Shown one piece after another: positions 8,823 to 20,409 of a stretch of DNA of 64,000 bases. The position numbers and the translations under genes are program-made. Numbering within the stretch: position 1 is the stretch's first letter; each line of letters opens with the position of its first letter. The stretch comes from Pestalotiopsis fici W106-1. Its lineage: Eukaryota > Ascomycota > Sordariomycetes > Amphisphaeriales > Sporocadaceae. The stretch spans positions 372,001-436,000 of the forward strand of contig NW_006917099.1 of assembly GCF_000516985.1 (NCBI RefSeq), given 5' to 3'. Under the pieces are notes generated by a model. The model was not told where the DNA came from. It saw only the letters and a list, made by a program, of their open reading frames with translations, and did not search any database.

Positions 8823-11126
8823 ATGTCTTACTGGGAAGCCACGGGGCCAGCCTTGGAGGCTTACAATCAACTGATACCAAGAATCTACAAGACCCTGGAG
8901 GAGAGGCAGGGGCCTCTCCCCAATTCAGATTTCATTTGGTTCGGTCTCTACATGGTTGGGCCCGACATGGAAACTGCAATGCCGCACATCATGTTTACAG
9001 GAGAGAACAAAGTTGCAAGAAAAAGAGCAATGAAGATCATCAAAGAGAGCAGGCTGTTGGCCGAACACCCAGGGATGCACGTTGGCCAATGGGCCGAACC
9101 ACCACATATCGGAAATCAGACACTTTGTGGTGGCACTACAAGCACAAAAGCTTTCAACGGTCGAAATTTGGATGAGAGTCGCCGCTACTGGGTCCAGCTT
9201 GAACAGTTTCTCACAGGTTCACGTCGGTCCACAAGCCTGAAAATTCACTTTGACCACGGAACAGTATCTGCAACCAGCGGCCTCGGTTGGGAGCTCGACG
9301 ACGTCCAATACTGGCTGACCGCAGCTCATATATTTCGCGATCCACGACTCTGGGAAAATCTCCACCATAATGAGTCAGACACAAGTTCCTCGGAATTTGA
9401 ATTTGATGGATTCAGAGACTATGACGTGCACATGAATTATGATGCCACGCCAGCAACTGAAGGCCATCCAACCATACTCTCAACGGACGAAGAAGGCACC
9501 GTTCATCCATTGTCTCCCAGTTCAGATGTAATCCACAGAGGTTCAAAATCACATACAGCAGAATCTCAAGGAACAAAACATCTCAAGGCCCAAACGTCAG
9601 GTGCATCTACCCGAACAATGCTAACGAGCATTCACATAAGCTTAAAAGACTGCCTTTTTACCTCGACTGCACTCGACTACGCTCTTTTCAAATCACCCTA
9701 TGGGAGCTACCATAAACCATACCGCGGCATGGAGCTTCTGACCTCGGCTTTGATCGTTGAGCCTACAGAGCAGGGGAGCATAGCTCAGGTTCACTCGTCC
9801 CATGGAATTCTGTCAGGCACTATCAAAAAAAGTGCCACACATGTACTGCTCCCAGGCAGCACAAGATACCAAGAGGTCTTTGTGGCTTACCTAGACTCGG
9901 GTGTTCGCGCCGGGGACTCGGGAGCTGTAGTCGCCAACGAGACGGGCCAGGTGTACGGTCATATAGTGAGCGGGAGCTCCACGTCGGTTGCATTTGTAGT
10001 ACCGCTAAGCCATGTCTACAATGACATTATCCAACAATCGCATAACAAGTCACATGCTGGCTGGAGTCAATACATGAAATCGCTCGAGGGTCTCCCTAAC
10101 CTGGGGCGTGACAAGTACCCAACCTCGTGGGCACAGATCATGCTTGATAAGAGGTGGATCGCATATTTGGGGACGCTCAAGGGCCACAAGGGTCTAGTCC
10201 GCTCAATGGCCATGTCGGCGAATGGCCAATTCATGGCGTCGTCGTCGGCAGATGCCACTGTGCGGATCTGGAACATCCAAACGGGTGCGCAACAACAAGA
10301 GATTGCCAATCGCATGGGCCGATTTCCCTCGCTGGCGATCTCCGCTACTGGACAGTTTGTGGCGTTCACGACCGACGATCATTTTGTGCAAACCTTGGAC
10401 GTCAAGACGGGCGCAATACAGTCAGTAATCGGGGTTGGCAGCGCCGAAGGTCCTGTTTCGTCAGTGGCAATGTCGGCCAACGGCCAATTTGTGGCAATAA
10501 ATCAGTATGTGGAACTACGAACGATAACAACAGACAATCAATGGGTAGGCACCGTCAGTATCTGGAATATCTTCACGGGCACCAAAGAGTATGATCTACA
10601 ATGGCGATGTTCCAAAGCGTACGCGTACATTCCAATGGCAATATCATCTAATGGGCAATTTGTCGCCTTGGCGTCGAGCCCAGATGGTGTTGTACGTGTT
10701 TGGGATGCTAAATTGGGCCAGGGCGAGTACCTATTGAAAGGCCATAGGGGTTGGATCAACTCATTGGTGATTTCCCCCAATGGAGTATCCGTAATTTCGG
10801 CAGGCAATGATAGGACAGTACGGATCTGGGACGTCAAGACAGGTGCAGAGCAACGAAGACTTGTGGGCCACAGGAGTCCGATCAAACTGTTAGCAGTCTC
10901 GACAAACGGTCAGTACGTTATCTCGTCATCTGAGGATGGGATGGTGAGAATATGGGACTTCAGAACGGGTCAGAAAAAGCAGACGGTGCAGGATCTGAGG
11001 GGCCGGATTCAAGCGGTGGCGGTCTCCAGGACTGGAAGATTTTTAATTTCTGCATCAGAGGCCAATTTACTGTTTGTTTGGCAGTGGACTCCAATTGAGC
11101 GAGCTTCAGAGGCTTCACGAGTATAG
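8823..11126 (+). CDS. Trypsin-like protease fused to seven-blade WD40 propeller
   Basis: A single exon encodes 767 residues. The frame is open from 8730, but 8823 is the first ATG with a natural N-terminus and does not overlap the opposite gene. Residues 1-110 form a fungal N-terminal module (FIWFGLYMVG, PHIMFTGE). A trypsin/chymotrypsin-fold domain follows, with a complete apparent triad: His169 in LTAAH, Asp285 in LDYALF and Ser366 in RAGDSGAVV. The wide His-Asp spacing reflects an acidic, low-complexity insert at about 180-265. Residues 449-755 form seven WD40 blades with repeated SANGQF and VRIWD motifs. There is no signal peptide, so it should act inside the cell. A plausible reading is a protease whose activity or target choice is set by the propeller, as in fungal self/non-self or damage sensors; that role is inference. 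Its start lies 23 bases from the divergent neighbour. Confidence 0.8.
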   Translation: MSYWEATGPALEAYNQLIPRIYKTLEERQGPLPNSDFIWFGLYMVGPDMETAMPHIMFTGENKVARKRAMKIIKESRLLAEHPGMHVGQWAEPPHIGNQTLCGGTTSTKAFNGRNLDESRRYWVQLEQFLTGSRRSTSLKIHFDHGTVSATSGLGWELDDVQYWLTAAHIFRDPRLWENLHHNESDTSSSEFEFDGFRDYDVHMNYDATPATEGHPTILSTDEEGTVHPLSPSSDVIHRGSKSHTAESQGTKHLKAQTSGASTRTMLTSIHISLKDCLFTSTALDYALFKSPYGSYHKPYRGMELLTSALIVEPTEQGSIAQVHSSHGILSGTIKKSATHVLLPGSTRYQEVFVAYLDSGVRAGDSGAVVANETGQVYGHIVSGSSTSVAFVVPLSHVYNDIIQQSHNKSHAGWSQYMKSLEGLPNLGRDKYPTSWAQIMLDKRWIAYLGTLKGHKGLVRSMAMSANGQFMASSSADATVRIWNIQTGAQQQEIANRMGRFPSLAISATGQFVAFTTDDHFVQTLDVKTGAIQSVIGVGSAEGPVSSVAMSANGQFVAINQYVELRTITTDNQWVGTVSIWNIFTGTKEYDLQWRCSKAYAYIPMAISSNGQFVALASSPDGVVRVWDAKLGQGEYLLKGHRGWINSLVISPNGVSVISAGNDRTVRIWDVKTGAEQRRLVGHRSPIKLLAVSTNGQYVISSSEDGMVRIWDFRTGQKKQTVQDLRGRIQAVAVSRTGRFLISASEANLLFVWQWTPIERASEASRV

Positions 11127-11388
11127 AAGAATATATTTGTTCAATATCAGCGGTCTCTGATTAGCAGCACAACTTCCACTATGAACATCATGTACTCTAC
11201 TCTCAGCCATAAGATATAAGCGACATATGTGGTTCATTCGCAAGCAAGATATCATGACACTTGCAAAGCATATTTACCATGACCAATAAGCGCTGTGAAA
11301 TTCGCCAAGCCCCAGGGCATACATTAAAGCTTATATCCTGAGTCTTATTGGAGAGTCGACTTCACTATCATGACGGCGTATTTCCCCT

Positions 11389-14057
11389 TCATATTCCGTC
11401 GGTGGCAGTATAAATCCAGACACGCCGACCCTTTTCATCCCGGTCAGAACTATGCACATGGCCTTCACTGGTGACGACGCCTCGCTCTTCACCGACTGGC
11501 AGAACGACATGAAGACCGGTCTTCAACCAAGGAGGCTCATATGAGCCTTGCTTCTGGTATGTTATCTTTACCTGAATGGCTTGAGCAGCCGCGGCATACG
11601 AGATGGTAACTGAAAAGAGATCTGCCTTGGCTTCAGGACTAATACCATCGTCTTCCAGCCAATCATTCGTAAACCATTGTTCTTGTGACGAGGATGACGA
11701 CATGCCACTCGAAGCCTCTGCCCCGATATCAGCATGTCGAGGGCTGGGCGGGGGGAATATCTCCACGCCACGCCAGTCGTCCTTGGCCAGGTTGGGGAAC
11801 TCGACATCGTCGCCCGCGACGCAAGTGGTCGGGACGGTCTTGCCAATGGGGATAGCCGACCCGATGCGTGCAATGACTGGGATCGAAGAATGCCAAGTAG
11901 ACGATATCTCGTGCCACTGTCCAGCCGCCAAGAAATCGTACGGCGCCGAGGTGTTGAGGAAACCCGGATCATCACTACGCCCTGGGAGGTAGACCCTCGC
12001 CGAGGATACGCCGGGCTCATATACGCCAGCAATCAAGAGCGCGTCGCCAAACCAGTATTGCGAGTCACCTCTGGTGATCTCCTTGGACCACACCGTCGGG
12101 TCGGACTCATAGCCCCAGCCAGTCCATCTCTGGGGCGGAACGGCGGTCAGGGCAGACTTGAGCATCAAAGAGTACGTGTACGGCACAAGTTGGTATCGAC
12201 GCTTGATTGCGGCCCGGATGATGGGGGACACGGAAGGGTACTGCCAAGGCTCAATGACGTCTCCCACGAGATTGTCGTTGGGGTTGGTTTTGTAGCAGTT
12301 GATGGCAAAGCGTGGGGAATGGATTCCCAATTGTATCCATCTGACCAAATGCTCGGGAGTCGGCTGTGGTCCTTCGAACCCACCGATATCATGGCCGTAG
12401 CACTACAGTCTATATCAGTATCATTCTTGGACTGGCCAAATTATTGACTTACTTGGAGAAGAGAGAAGCCAGCGTTCAGTGCAAGTGCATTGGCACCCTT
12501 CATGCCCTCCCAGCTGGTAACATTATCACCACTCCAGGAGCTGGCACAATATCTCATGGTGCCAGCCGTAGCAGACCGGGTCAAGACCAGGGGGCGCTCT
12601 TTCGGCTCTGCTTCAACCGTAGCATCATGCGAACTCTTTCCCATGAGCTCGGTATTGACCGCGCGGCCCCAGAGTCCAATGTGCCGACGAGCCTCACCTT
12701 TCGGAATGTCGATTGTCTCGAGCGAACACTCCCAGTCATCACGTGCAATGTTATACTCATTGTTATCGTTCCACATGGAATCGATACCAACGTGCTTGAG
12801 ATCGAGAACGCCCTGGTACCACCAATCGTAACCTGCCTTGGAGGTAAAGTCAATGTGACTGCCCTCACCACTCTCACCGCCTCCCGCACTCCACAGCCTG
12901 GCAACGGCCGTTTTACCAGTCCCGGGGTCCTTGAAGAATGCGCCGGCCTCGGCCAAGGCGGGATAAGCCGGATGATTGGCCAAGACGTATGGCTTTACAT
13001 TGGCAAGCAGACGCACACCATGCGCGTGCGCCTCGCGCGTAAAGGCGCGTGGATCCGGGAAACGGTGGTAATTCCATGTCATGACATTGCGAGTCTTGGG
13101 CTCCGTCTCGGCCACGGTGTAACCGGAACTCATCTGGAACGCAGAGCAGGGCATATCGTGCTCCTCGCAGTTGCGGATGAAGCCGAGGACGGCATCACAG
13201 GCCCGGACAGGGGCGTCCTCCATCGTGTACTTCATGCCGCCGCCAATGTAACCCATCATGTAGCGGGGCACCCACAGCGGGAAACCGACGAGCCGCGCGT
13301 ACGACTGCACGACCTCGGCGACCGTGTTGCCGACAATGAGGTACTCTTCGAGGCCGCCGTAGGCCTGGCGGTAGACCTTGTAGTGTCCCCAGAGACCATC
13401 GATCTCTGACCCGATGGACCAGCTCCCGCGAGCATGCGACGTCGAAAAGATGCCGACGCAGCCCTCTGGCGTCGCGTTGATGAGCCACGGGATATGCTTG
13501 TATAGCGGATCCGTGCGGTATGCATCATAGCCAAAGGTGTCTGAGGCTGTAATGAGGAATCCTCGGCCGCTGAGGTCCATGGGAGCCGCCTTCTCTCCAA
13601 GCCCAACATGGAGAGTGTCCTTCTTCCAAGCTGTATAGTGCGCAACGCCATTCCCATCGACGGCATAAGAGCGAAAAGGGAGATCTCTATGCACGGGGGT
13701 GTCTACACCGTCAAGACCTAGGGAGACGGTGGGTGCTCCGGTCCACTCAATTGTAGCCTTTATTTTTCCGCAACGAATGATGCGAGATGTCCCATCTTGA
13801 CCATGTGTCACTTCAGGGACATGATCACCAAAATCCTGTACTGGTTTCCTGGCAGAAGGAAAAGGGGGCAATGGATGATCAGGCGTGGTGAAAGTAGTGC
13901 GGAATATATTTGAGGTCACTGCCTCAAACGTCCACTTGTATGTCTGCTCATTGCCCAAACTTGAGTGAAGCGCGATGAAAGTGTCACTTTGACCACCCTC
14001 AGCGTCCGCTGCACGCAGCTCGTATTGTTGCGGGACGAGTTCGTGCTGATTTAACAT
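11389..14057 (-). CDS. Glycoside hydrolase family 31 (alpha-glucosidase-like)
   Basis: Two exons (14057-12453 and 12402-11389) join at phase 0 to 872 residues. The intron has GTAAGT and TAG ends and sits between GFSLLQ and CYGHDIGGFEG, a core GH31 block. Expected catalytic residues are present: nucleophile Asp431 in MWNDNNEY and acid/base Asp511 in WSGDNVTSW. The N-terminal beta-sandwich (FRTTFTTPDHPLPPF), the barrel and the distal beta domains are all there, so the enzyme should be active. GH31 enzymes cleave or transfer alpha-linked glucose or xylose from non-reducing ends. No signal peptide is visible, which suggests an intracellular enzyme. The WNDNNE form of the nucleophile motif differs from the common W.DMNE and points to a less-studied subgroup, so the substrate should not be assumed to be maltose or starch. 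Confidence 0.88.
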
Positions 14058-14966
14058 ATTTAAGGACGTGCCACGAGATTGCTACGAATAGAAAGGTTTT
14101 CACAGCAAGTTATTAAAAATAATCAAGAGTTCTTAGAGGATCATATATGTTATAATAGCTTCAATATTCTCGGGCATGAGTTGAATAAGTAGTCAACAGG
14201 AATGCTTGGAATCATGCGGGGTTTGGCTTCATGGTTCATACAAATTCGGCCGGTGATATCCCGTACGGTGCTCTGATTAAACACACCAGACGACTGACCC
14301 AGCAGGTTTCTCTGAGTTCAAGCTTCCGTACCATGATCTTCCCGCCTTTGACTGGTCCACATGATGCCGCATTTGAGTGGAGATCGTTGGCGCCCCAACG
14401 GATATCGCATCGCGGGGAAATCTCACGAACGTCTGTTAGCCAGTCACAGGGGAACGGGGGCTAGAGTTCCCCAGATTGGAAGCACTTATCCACTCTGGAT
14501 ACCGCAGCTAGGTATGCCCCCAAGCCTTTATGCGTTGGCACACACGAAACTCGGGACTTAGCTGTGGGCCGAGTCTTGGACGACGAATCTGCTTTGGGTT
14601 TGGCCTACACAGGCGGTCTCGTATACACCATTACCTTTTGTCTTGTCTCTTTGCAAATGAGTGTTCTCGAATCACTGCAATCACGTTCGTAGATAAATGG
14701 CATCATCTCGTATTCCGCGTCCACCATAAGTGAAACAATGACATATACCGAGTTGCAAAGGTGAAACAAACAATAATGATTAAGAAGTCTTTGTTAAGTT
14801 ATGCTATAGTAAATCCAGTCGAGAAGGACACATCTGGTGTCTAGATCTTTCTCTCAAGATTGGGCACGGGATCAAACTTCGCACTGCAATTACATCTTCC
14901 GTCGTCACCAGGGTAATACAGCTACCTATCTGTCACGCCAAGTCTCAGATCAACAGGAACCAAGTT
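14058..14966. other. Intergenic, no gene seen
   Basis: This is the upstream region of the GH31 gene and the downstream region of PAN1. Overlapping short frames at 14231-14733 have no protein-like features. Confidence 0.6.
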
Positions 14967-17900
14967 CTAGTCAAGGACTCGACCTGCCAGAGAAGAACCA
15001 CTCTTGTCCTTAGTCTGCGTCTTCTTGAGAGCTCGGCCTGCCTGGATTTCGCCGAGGAAGCCGGCTGGTCTTCCGCCCGAAGACGGTGCTGGCATGTCGC
15101 CAGCAGCAGGCGGAGGGGGCGGCGGCGGGGGAGCCATGCCAGGAATAGGAGGAGGGGGAGGAGGTGGTGCATCGGGTGCGCCGGTTGGTGGCATGGGCGG
15201 GGGCGGGGGCGGAGGAGCAGAAGGACTGGCCTCGGGCATGGGCGGTGGAGGGGGTGGTGCGGAAGGCGACTCATCCGGAATGGTCGTCTCAGCCGGCGGG
15301 CTCATGGGAGGCGCAGGAGGAGGCGGAGGCGGCGAGGCGATCGCCGGCGATGCAACAGCGGGAGACGCAGTGTTAGACCTGTTCCCAGCAGCTGATAAAG
15401 GTCGAGGCGGGCCCATGGAGCCAAACAAGAGAGAAGCCAAATGCGCAGCACCAGCAGCGGGGCGGTCGTCATCCGAGTCCTCCTCGTCATCATCGTCGCC
15501 GGAACCCCACTCATCATCCGTGTCAGGTCGCTTGCGGGAGAAGTTTCCAGTAGGCTGAGGGACTACAGGAGCAGCTGCAGGAGCAGAAGCCTTCTCCTGG
15601 GTCATACGATGGAAGGGGTTTGTGGACACCTCGGGCTGAGCAGGGGCTGGCGGTGCTGGGGGAGCAGCCGCAGGAGCGGTAGTGTTGTCGCTTGACATCA
15701 TGCGGTAGAAGGGGTTCTTGCTCTCGGTCTCCGTCGGAGGACTTGCCACGATGGTTGGCGGCGCCGGGGCAGCTGGAGGTTCTGGGGCTGCTGGAGCAGG
15801 TGGCGGGGACTTGTGCTCCGGTTCGTGCGTGGGTGTCGAGGCCTGGGGTGTGATCTGTTCAGGTCCCTCATCATCAGACGAGGAATCATCGTCGTCCATA
15901 GCATCAAGTTGTCGTTGAAGTTCAAGTTCACGCTGGCGCGCAGCCTCGATCTCGGCACGACGAGCAGCAAGCTTGGCCTCCTTGTCCTTGGCCTCGGCCA
16001 AAGCAGCCTTCTTCCGCCTCTTTTCCTCTTCCTTCTTCAACTTTCCTTGCTTCACCTGCTCCTCCAGGGCTTTAAGACGAGCATCAGCGGCATCTCTCTC
16101 GTGAGCAAGCTCATCTTCTTGCTGCTTCGCTTGTGACCTAGGGCACGATTAGACTTTGCTGGGAAATGATCATTTAGGTCAATAGAATGCACTTACTCAA
16201 GCTCTTCAGCTGCCTGTCTCTCCTCTTGTTGTTCCTTCTCGAGTCGTTCCTGCTCAGCCTTCTTCGCGGCTTCTTCTTCAGCGACTTGCTTGGCAGTAGC
16301 ATCGTCGGCCTTTCGTCCTCTGGATGGAGGTGGCGGTGGCTTTTTGGCAGCAGGAGGGGGTACACCTTGCTCTTCAGCAAGACGTGCCTGTCTCTCGGCT
16401 TCGCGTTTGGCATCTTCCTCTTCTGCCTGCTTGAGCTTGGCAGCGCGCTCGGCTTTCTCTCGCTCGCTACGCTGTGCCGCAGTCTCGCCAGGCTTGGATG
16501 GCGCCTTGATGCCTAGTGCTGCTAGGCGCTCGGCCATACGTTGCTCTGCCTGTTGCCGAATGAATGCAGCTCGCTCCTCGGGAGTCTTGTAGGACGAGTA
16601 AGACTTAGCTCCTGCTCCTGCGGGAGGAGTCTCTGTCCGTGCAACGGAGCTTGGGCTGTCGATTCGGGGTGGCGCCTCAGCCCTCACGGGCTCGGCAGTG
16701 GCAGGTCGACCACCGCTACGGTCCTGACTCCGAATGCGAGCAGCACGGCTGGAACGCTGGAGGTCGAAGATAAAGTCACGGACTTCATCTTCAACGCCCA
16801 GAGCATCCTCCCATCTTCGCTTCTCGTGCTCATTAGCAGAAGTCTGTCCACCTTCCTTCAGGCCGTCTTCTATGCCACGGGCAAAGTCTCTGACGCTGTC
16901 TTCAACTTCGCGAACCAAGCGTTCATTGTTTTCTTTCTCGGTTCTAATCTTGATATTCTCCTCTTCCAAGCGCTTAGGGGCATCAGAGTCGTCGCCGCTG
17001 ACATCAATCTTCTTTCCAGTCAGTGCAGCAGTGCGCTGCTGCATCATGGCCTTGGCTCGGGCCTTGAGTCTGTCTGACTCGGTAATTGCGCCACCTGGTC
17101 CAGTTCCTACAATATTCGAAGCGCTATTCGGGTGTGCCTTGGCATCCTTTAGGCGGAAAAGCTCTAGCTTGGCATCAGCAATGGCTTTCTCAACCCTACG
17201 AACCTCAGAGGCCACTTGAGGGATCTTGTCAGTGAGATTCTGGAGCTGACGCTTCATAGAGCGCCTCTCGGCCTCGGAATCTCCGCTAGCCAAAGCTGCA
17301 TCAGGATGACCGTCAATATCATCCTGAATACGCCTGATTCTGCGGTAGAGCTCATCAGCTTCACGGCGATCTCTCCTGTCAAGAATATCGTCTTCCTCGA
17401 GGGCGGACTCATCCTTGAAGTCCATAGCATCCAGAAGGACTTGCTTCTCCTTGATCTTCTTCCGGAGCTGATCTAGACTCAGTTCATCGTTCGAAGTAAC
17501 AGATGCTGGTGATTCGGGTCTTGGTGATTGGTTGCCCACACGGCGACGCGCTGAAGACTTGTAGCCAACATTGTCGTCATCATTCTTGAAGACGGTAGCA
17601 TCCTTGCGTCCAGCAGATCCAAACGAACCAGGAGTACCGCGCAGTGAATGGCTCTTCATGTAGCTGACTCCAGTCTTTTGAGGAAGTAGAGAAGCACCGG
17701 AGGTCTTCCTGAAATCAGCCTCCTGGTTGAGCATGCCTTTCATAGTGCCGAGGGCTTCATTGAAATTCCTTGTGGATGGCGGGACCAATTCCGGGGGCAG
17801 CTTGTTGGGAATAGGGTAGCCATTGAGCTTTCGGTATATCAAGTGCATGGCCACGGCGAATTCGTCGAGGTCTAGCCGACCCTTGTTTCCATGATCTGCC

Positions 17901-19447
17901 AGCGTCCAAATCCGTTCGAGGTCTGGCTTCTGCAAACCACTCTGTCCCATGATCTCAATAGCTACGTCTCCACCAATATAGCCCTTGTGGAGACCGTCCC
18001 AGGCTCGGAACAATTCATCGTAGAGTTTCTTCTCATCTTTGGTGATGGCCCAAGGGATCACAGCATTGCCGGATAAGCCTGCAGTAGTAAAACCGCCCTG
18101 CTCACGACCCTGCTGCGGCATCATTTGAGCTTTCAAGGCATCAATGTTGGGCAGTCCACTGGCAGGAGTGTTGACTAGACCCCATTGTCCAGGCATACCA
18201 GTAGGCTGGGCATTGAGAGGCGCCGCCGGTGCGCCTAAACCACCAGCGAAACCAGTGGGCATGGGCGGCATGGGAGGAAGGGGTCCGTTATAACCAGTAG
18301 CTTGGGGGTTTGTACCCGGAAAGCCGGTCTGCTGAGGCTGCAAGCCTTGAAACTGACCTGGGTAACCAGTGACCTGGCTGCTCAACTGGCCGCCAGGGAA
18401 ACCCGTCATCTGAGATTGCAGCAGTTGAGAGTTGGATGCCTGCGGCTGCGGCTGCACAATCGTCGGCGGCGCGGAAGTATTGGTCACCGTGAATTCTGGG
18501 GCATTTGTAGCACCAGCCCCTGAACCTGCAGCATCGTCGGCGATGCTGAAATTGATGATATCTACCATGCTAGAAACCTCGTTCTTGATGTTGTCGGGCA
18601 ACGTTGCAGGCATCTGCTTGCCCACCATTTTCAAATTGCACAGATACATGGCCAGAGCAAACTCTGGAAAGTGTAGCTCACCAGATCGCGTCGTATCGGC
18701 AAGTGTCCAGATGTGCGACAATGAATCGCCATCCAGCCGCGATCGGATAAGCAGATCTCTTGCCTTCTCTCCCGACATGGTAGTTTGACCTTCGCCAACT
18801 GCCGACTTGAAGAGGGTCTCGAATTTGGCTTGATCTTGCGCGGTAATAAACGACAACCGAATGTTGGGGATCTTGTTCGAGGGCTTTTTCTCGGCTCTTC
18901 GGCCTGTCGGTTGACTCTGAGCTCCGCCGGTCTTGAAAGAAGCTGCCATGGCGGAGAAGCCAGTCGGCTGTGCTGTCATGGGCTTGGAGGGAGGGGGCGG
19001 GATGCCCGGCGCCGGCTGAGGAGCCGGCGCAGAGAAGCTGCTTTGCGGCTGCTGCTGTTGTTGCTGCTGCTGCTGCTGGTTGAATTGCTGCTGGTACTGC
19101 TGGGGAATCTGTGGCATCGGAGGAGCGCCGGTCTGGAAGCTCTGTTGCGGTTGAGGTTGGCCCGGATAGCCAGTAAATTGCGGCTGGAGGCCTTGCTGCT
19201 GCTGGGGCATACCGGTCGCCTGCGGTTGCATCATGCCACCTGGCTGACCCGGAAAGCCAGTGTACTGCTGCGTCAAGGGAGCTTGACCAAAGCCCGTGGG
19301 CTGGGGAGCAAACGGACTCGGCTGCTGTCCAGGTTGTTGTTGCTGCTGCTGAGGCTGTTGCCCCATACCGAAGGAGCTGCCATACTGCTGAGGACCGGGG
19401 CGCAGACTGTTGCCGCCGCCGATGAAAGAGTTGGAATTGGAGTACAT
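14967..19447 (-). CDS. PAN1: PAN1, actin cytoskeleton-regulatory complex protein
   Basis: Two exons (19447-16197 and 16137-14967) give 1473 residues. PAN1 is the Eps15-like scaffold of endocytic actin patches; it works with End3 and Sla1 and activates Arp2/3. Visible in order: Gln-rich N-terminus with many PTGF/QxTGY repeats (the type phosphorylated by Ark/Prk kinases), first EH domain about 198-290, a second TG-repeat region, second EH domain about 463-560, long coiled coil from about 655 ([13 protein letters not shown]), a charged Ala/Glu-rich helix, an acidic segment, a proline-rich tract and a C-terminal WH2-like [18 protein letters not shown]. The start at MYSNSN is chosen over an upstream in-frame ATG at 19543 because it matches how family members begin. 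The intron restores the EELE/SQAK coiled-coil register. Architecture is complete. Confidence 0.95.
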
Positions 19448-20409
19448 GGTGTCGGGCGACGATAAGTTCGACAAAGGAAATGCACTCCGAGCTTGTAAAC
19501 AATGCAAAAGAAAGGGCGCGATTGGAGCGACGAGGCTCCTCAAATTGATGATGGAGGCAGATATCTAAGGAAGGAATTGATTGCAGGTCGAAGTGCAAGC
19601 AGGTGCAAGGTGTAATTAGGTGCAGATGACGACGGTCGGTAGGACAGACAAGGAGTGGCTTGGGCCAATTTCGCGCGCGTGGAACCGAGAGAGAGGACCA
19701 GAGGCTAGAGCCGCTAGACAGACTTCCACTTAATAGAAGGACCCACACTAGCCAGGGGGGAAGGCAGTCTCGACAGTGATCATTGAACAAAAAAGTGGTG
19801 GAAACTTGGGCTGCCTCCGGGGGGCGACTGGAGAGGTTGGCGCCTGGCGGCCTGATGTCAGGCCTTGAACAGGACAAGGCACCAATCAACGCCCGTGCCC
19901 CTTGCGCCTAATTGGGTGCCACTCATTACCTATATATAAACTGAATCCACTATCTTATGCTCCGTATACTCCTGATGCGGTACATAGTATATGGATTATT
20001 GGATTGCTCGGACAAGTGCAATCATACTTACTCATCCATTGCCCCAAATTATTAGAAATAAGATGCATCAAGCAGTATATATATATACTCCAATGTTTAT
20101 TAATATTACCATCTCATTTCATCGTGAGCCAAGTCACAACCTGGGGTAGCATGACCAATTGATCTCTTCTACCCTCTTCTTCTCATTCTCTGAGATCGAT
20201 TGATATCTATCTTTGAACCTCTGGGGACTCTACAATGAAGTTTCATTGGAACTACGCATATACATCGAGTCCCATGGCCACGACGCTTTTGTCTTCAACA
20301 AGGCAACCCAGTGGAAAAGCAGATGCTATTTCTACAGCTCTCTCAAACATTCCCAGAGTTCATGCAAATGTATCATGAGCTGATGTCTGCCAGGCATTCA
20401 CCATTGCAC
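19448..20409. other. PAN1 upstream region
   Basis: It separates PAN1 from the stop of the methyltransferase gene; both are on the minus strand. Much of 19448-19900 is probably the PAN1 leader and is open in another frame by chance. AT-rich TATATA-type runs lie near 19930 and 20077. No gene is seen. Confidence 0.6.

Noticed and set aside
12366..13409. Antisense frame of 347 codons over the GH31 gene
   Set aside because: Opposite strand of a conserved enzyme with high-GC codons; no start context or motif of its own.
15004..15558. Gly/Ala-rich frame opposite PAN1
   Set aside because: It is the reverse complement of the proline-rich tract of PAN1.
18678..19889. Long minus-strand frame of about 400 codons overlapping the PAN1 start
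   Set aside because: It runs in another frame of the PAN1 Gln/Pro-rich region; its composition mirrors the repeats and it lacks domain patterns.
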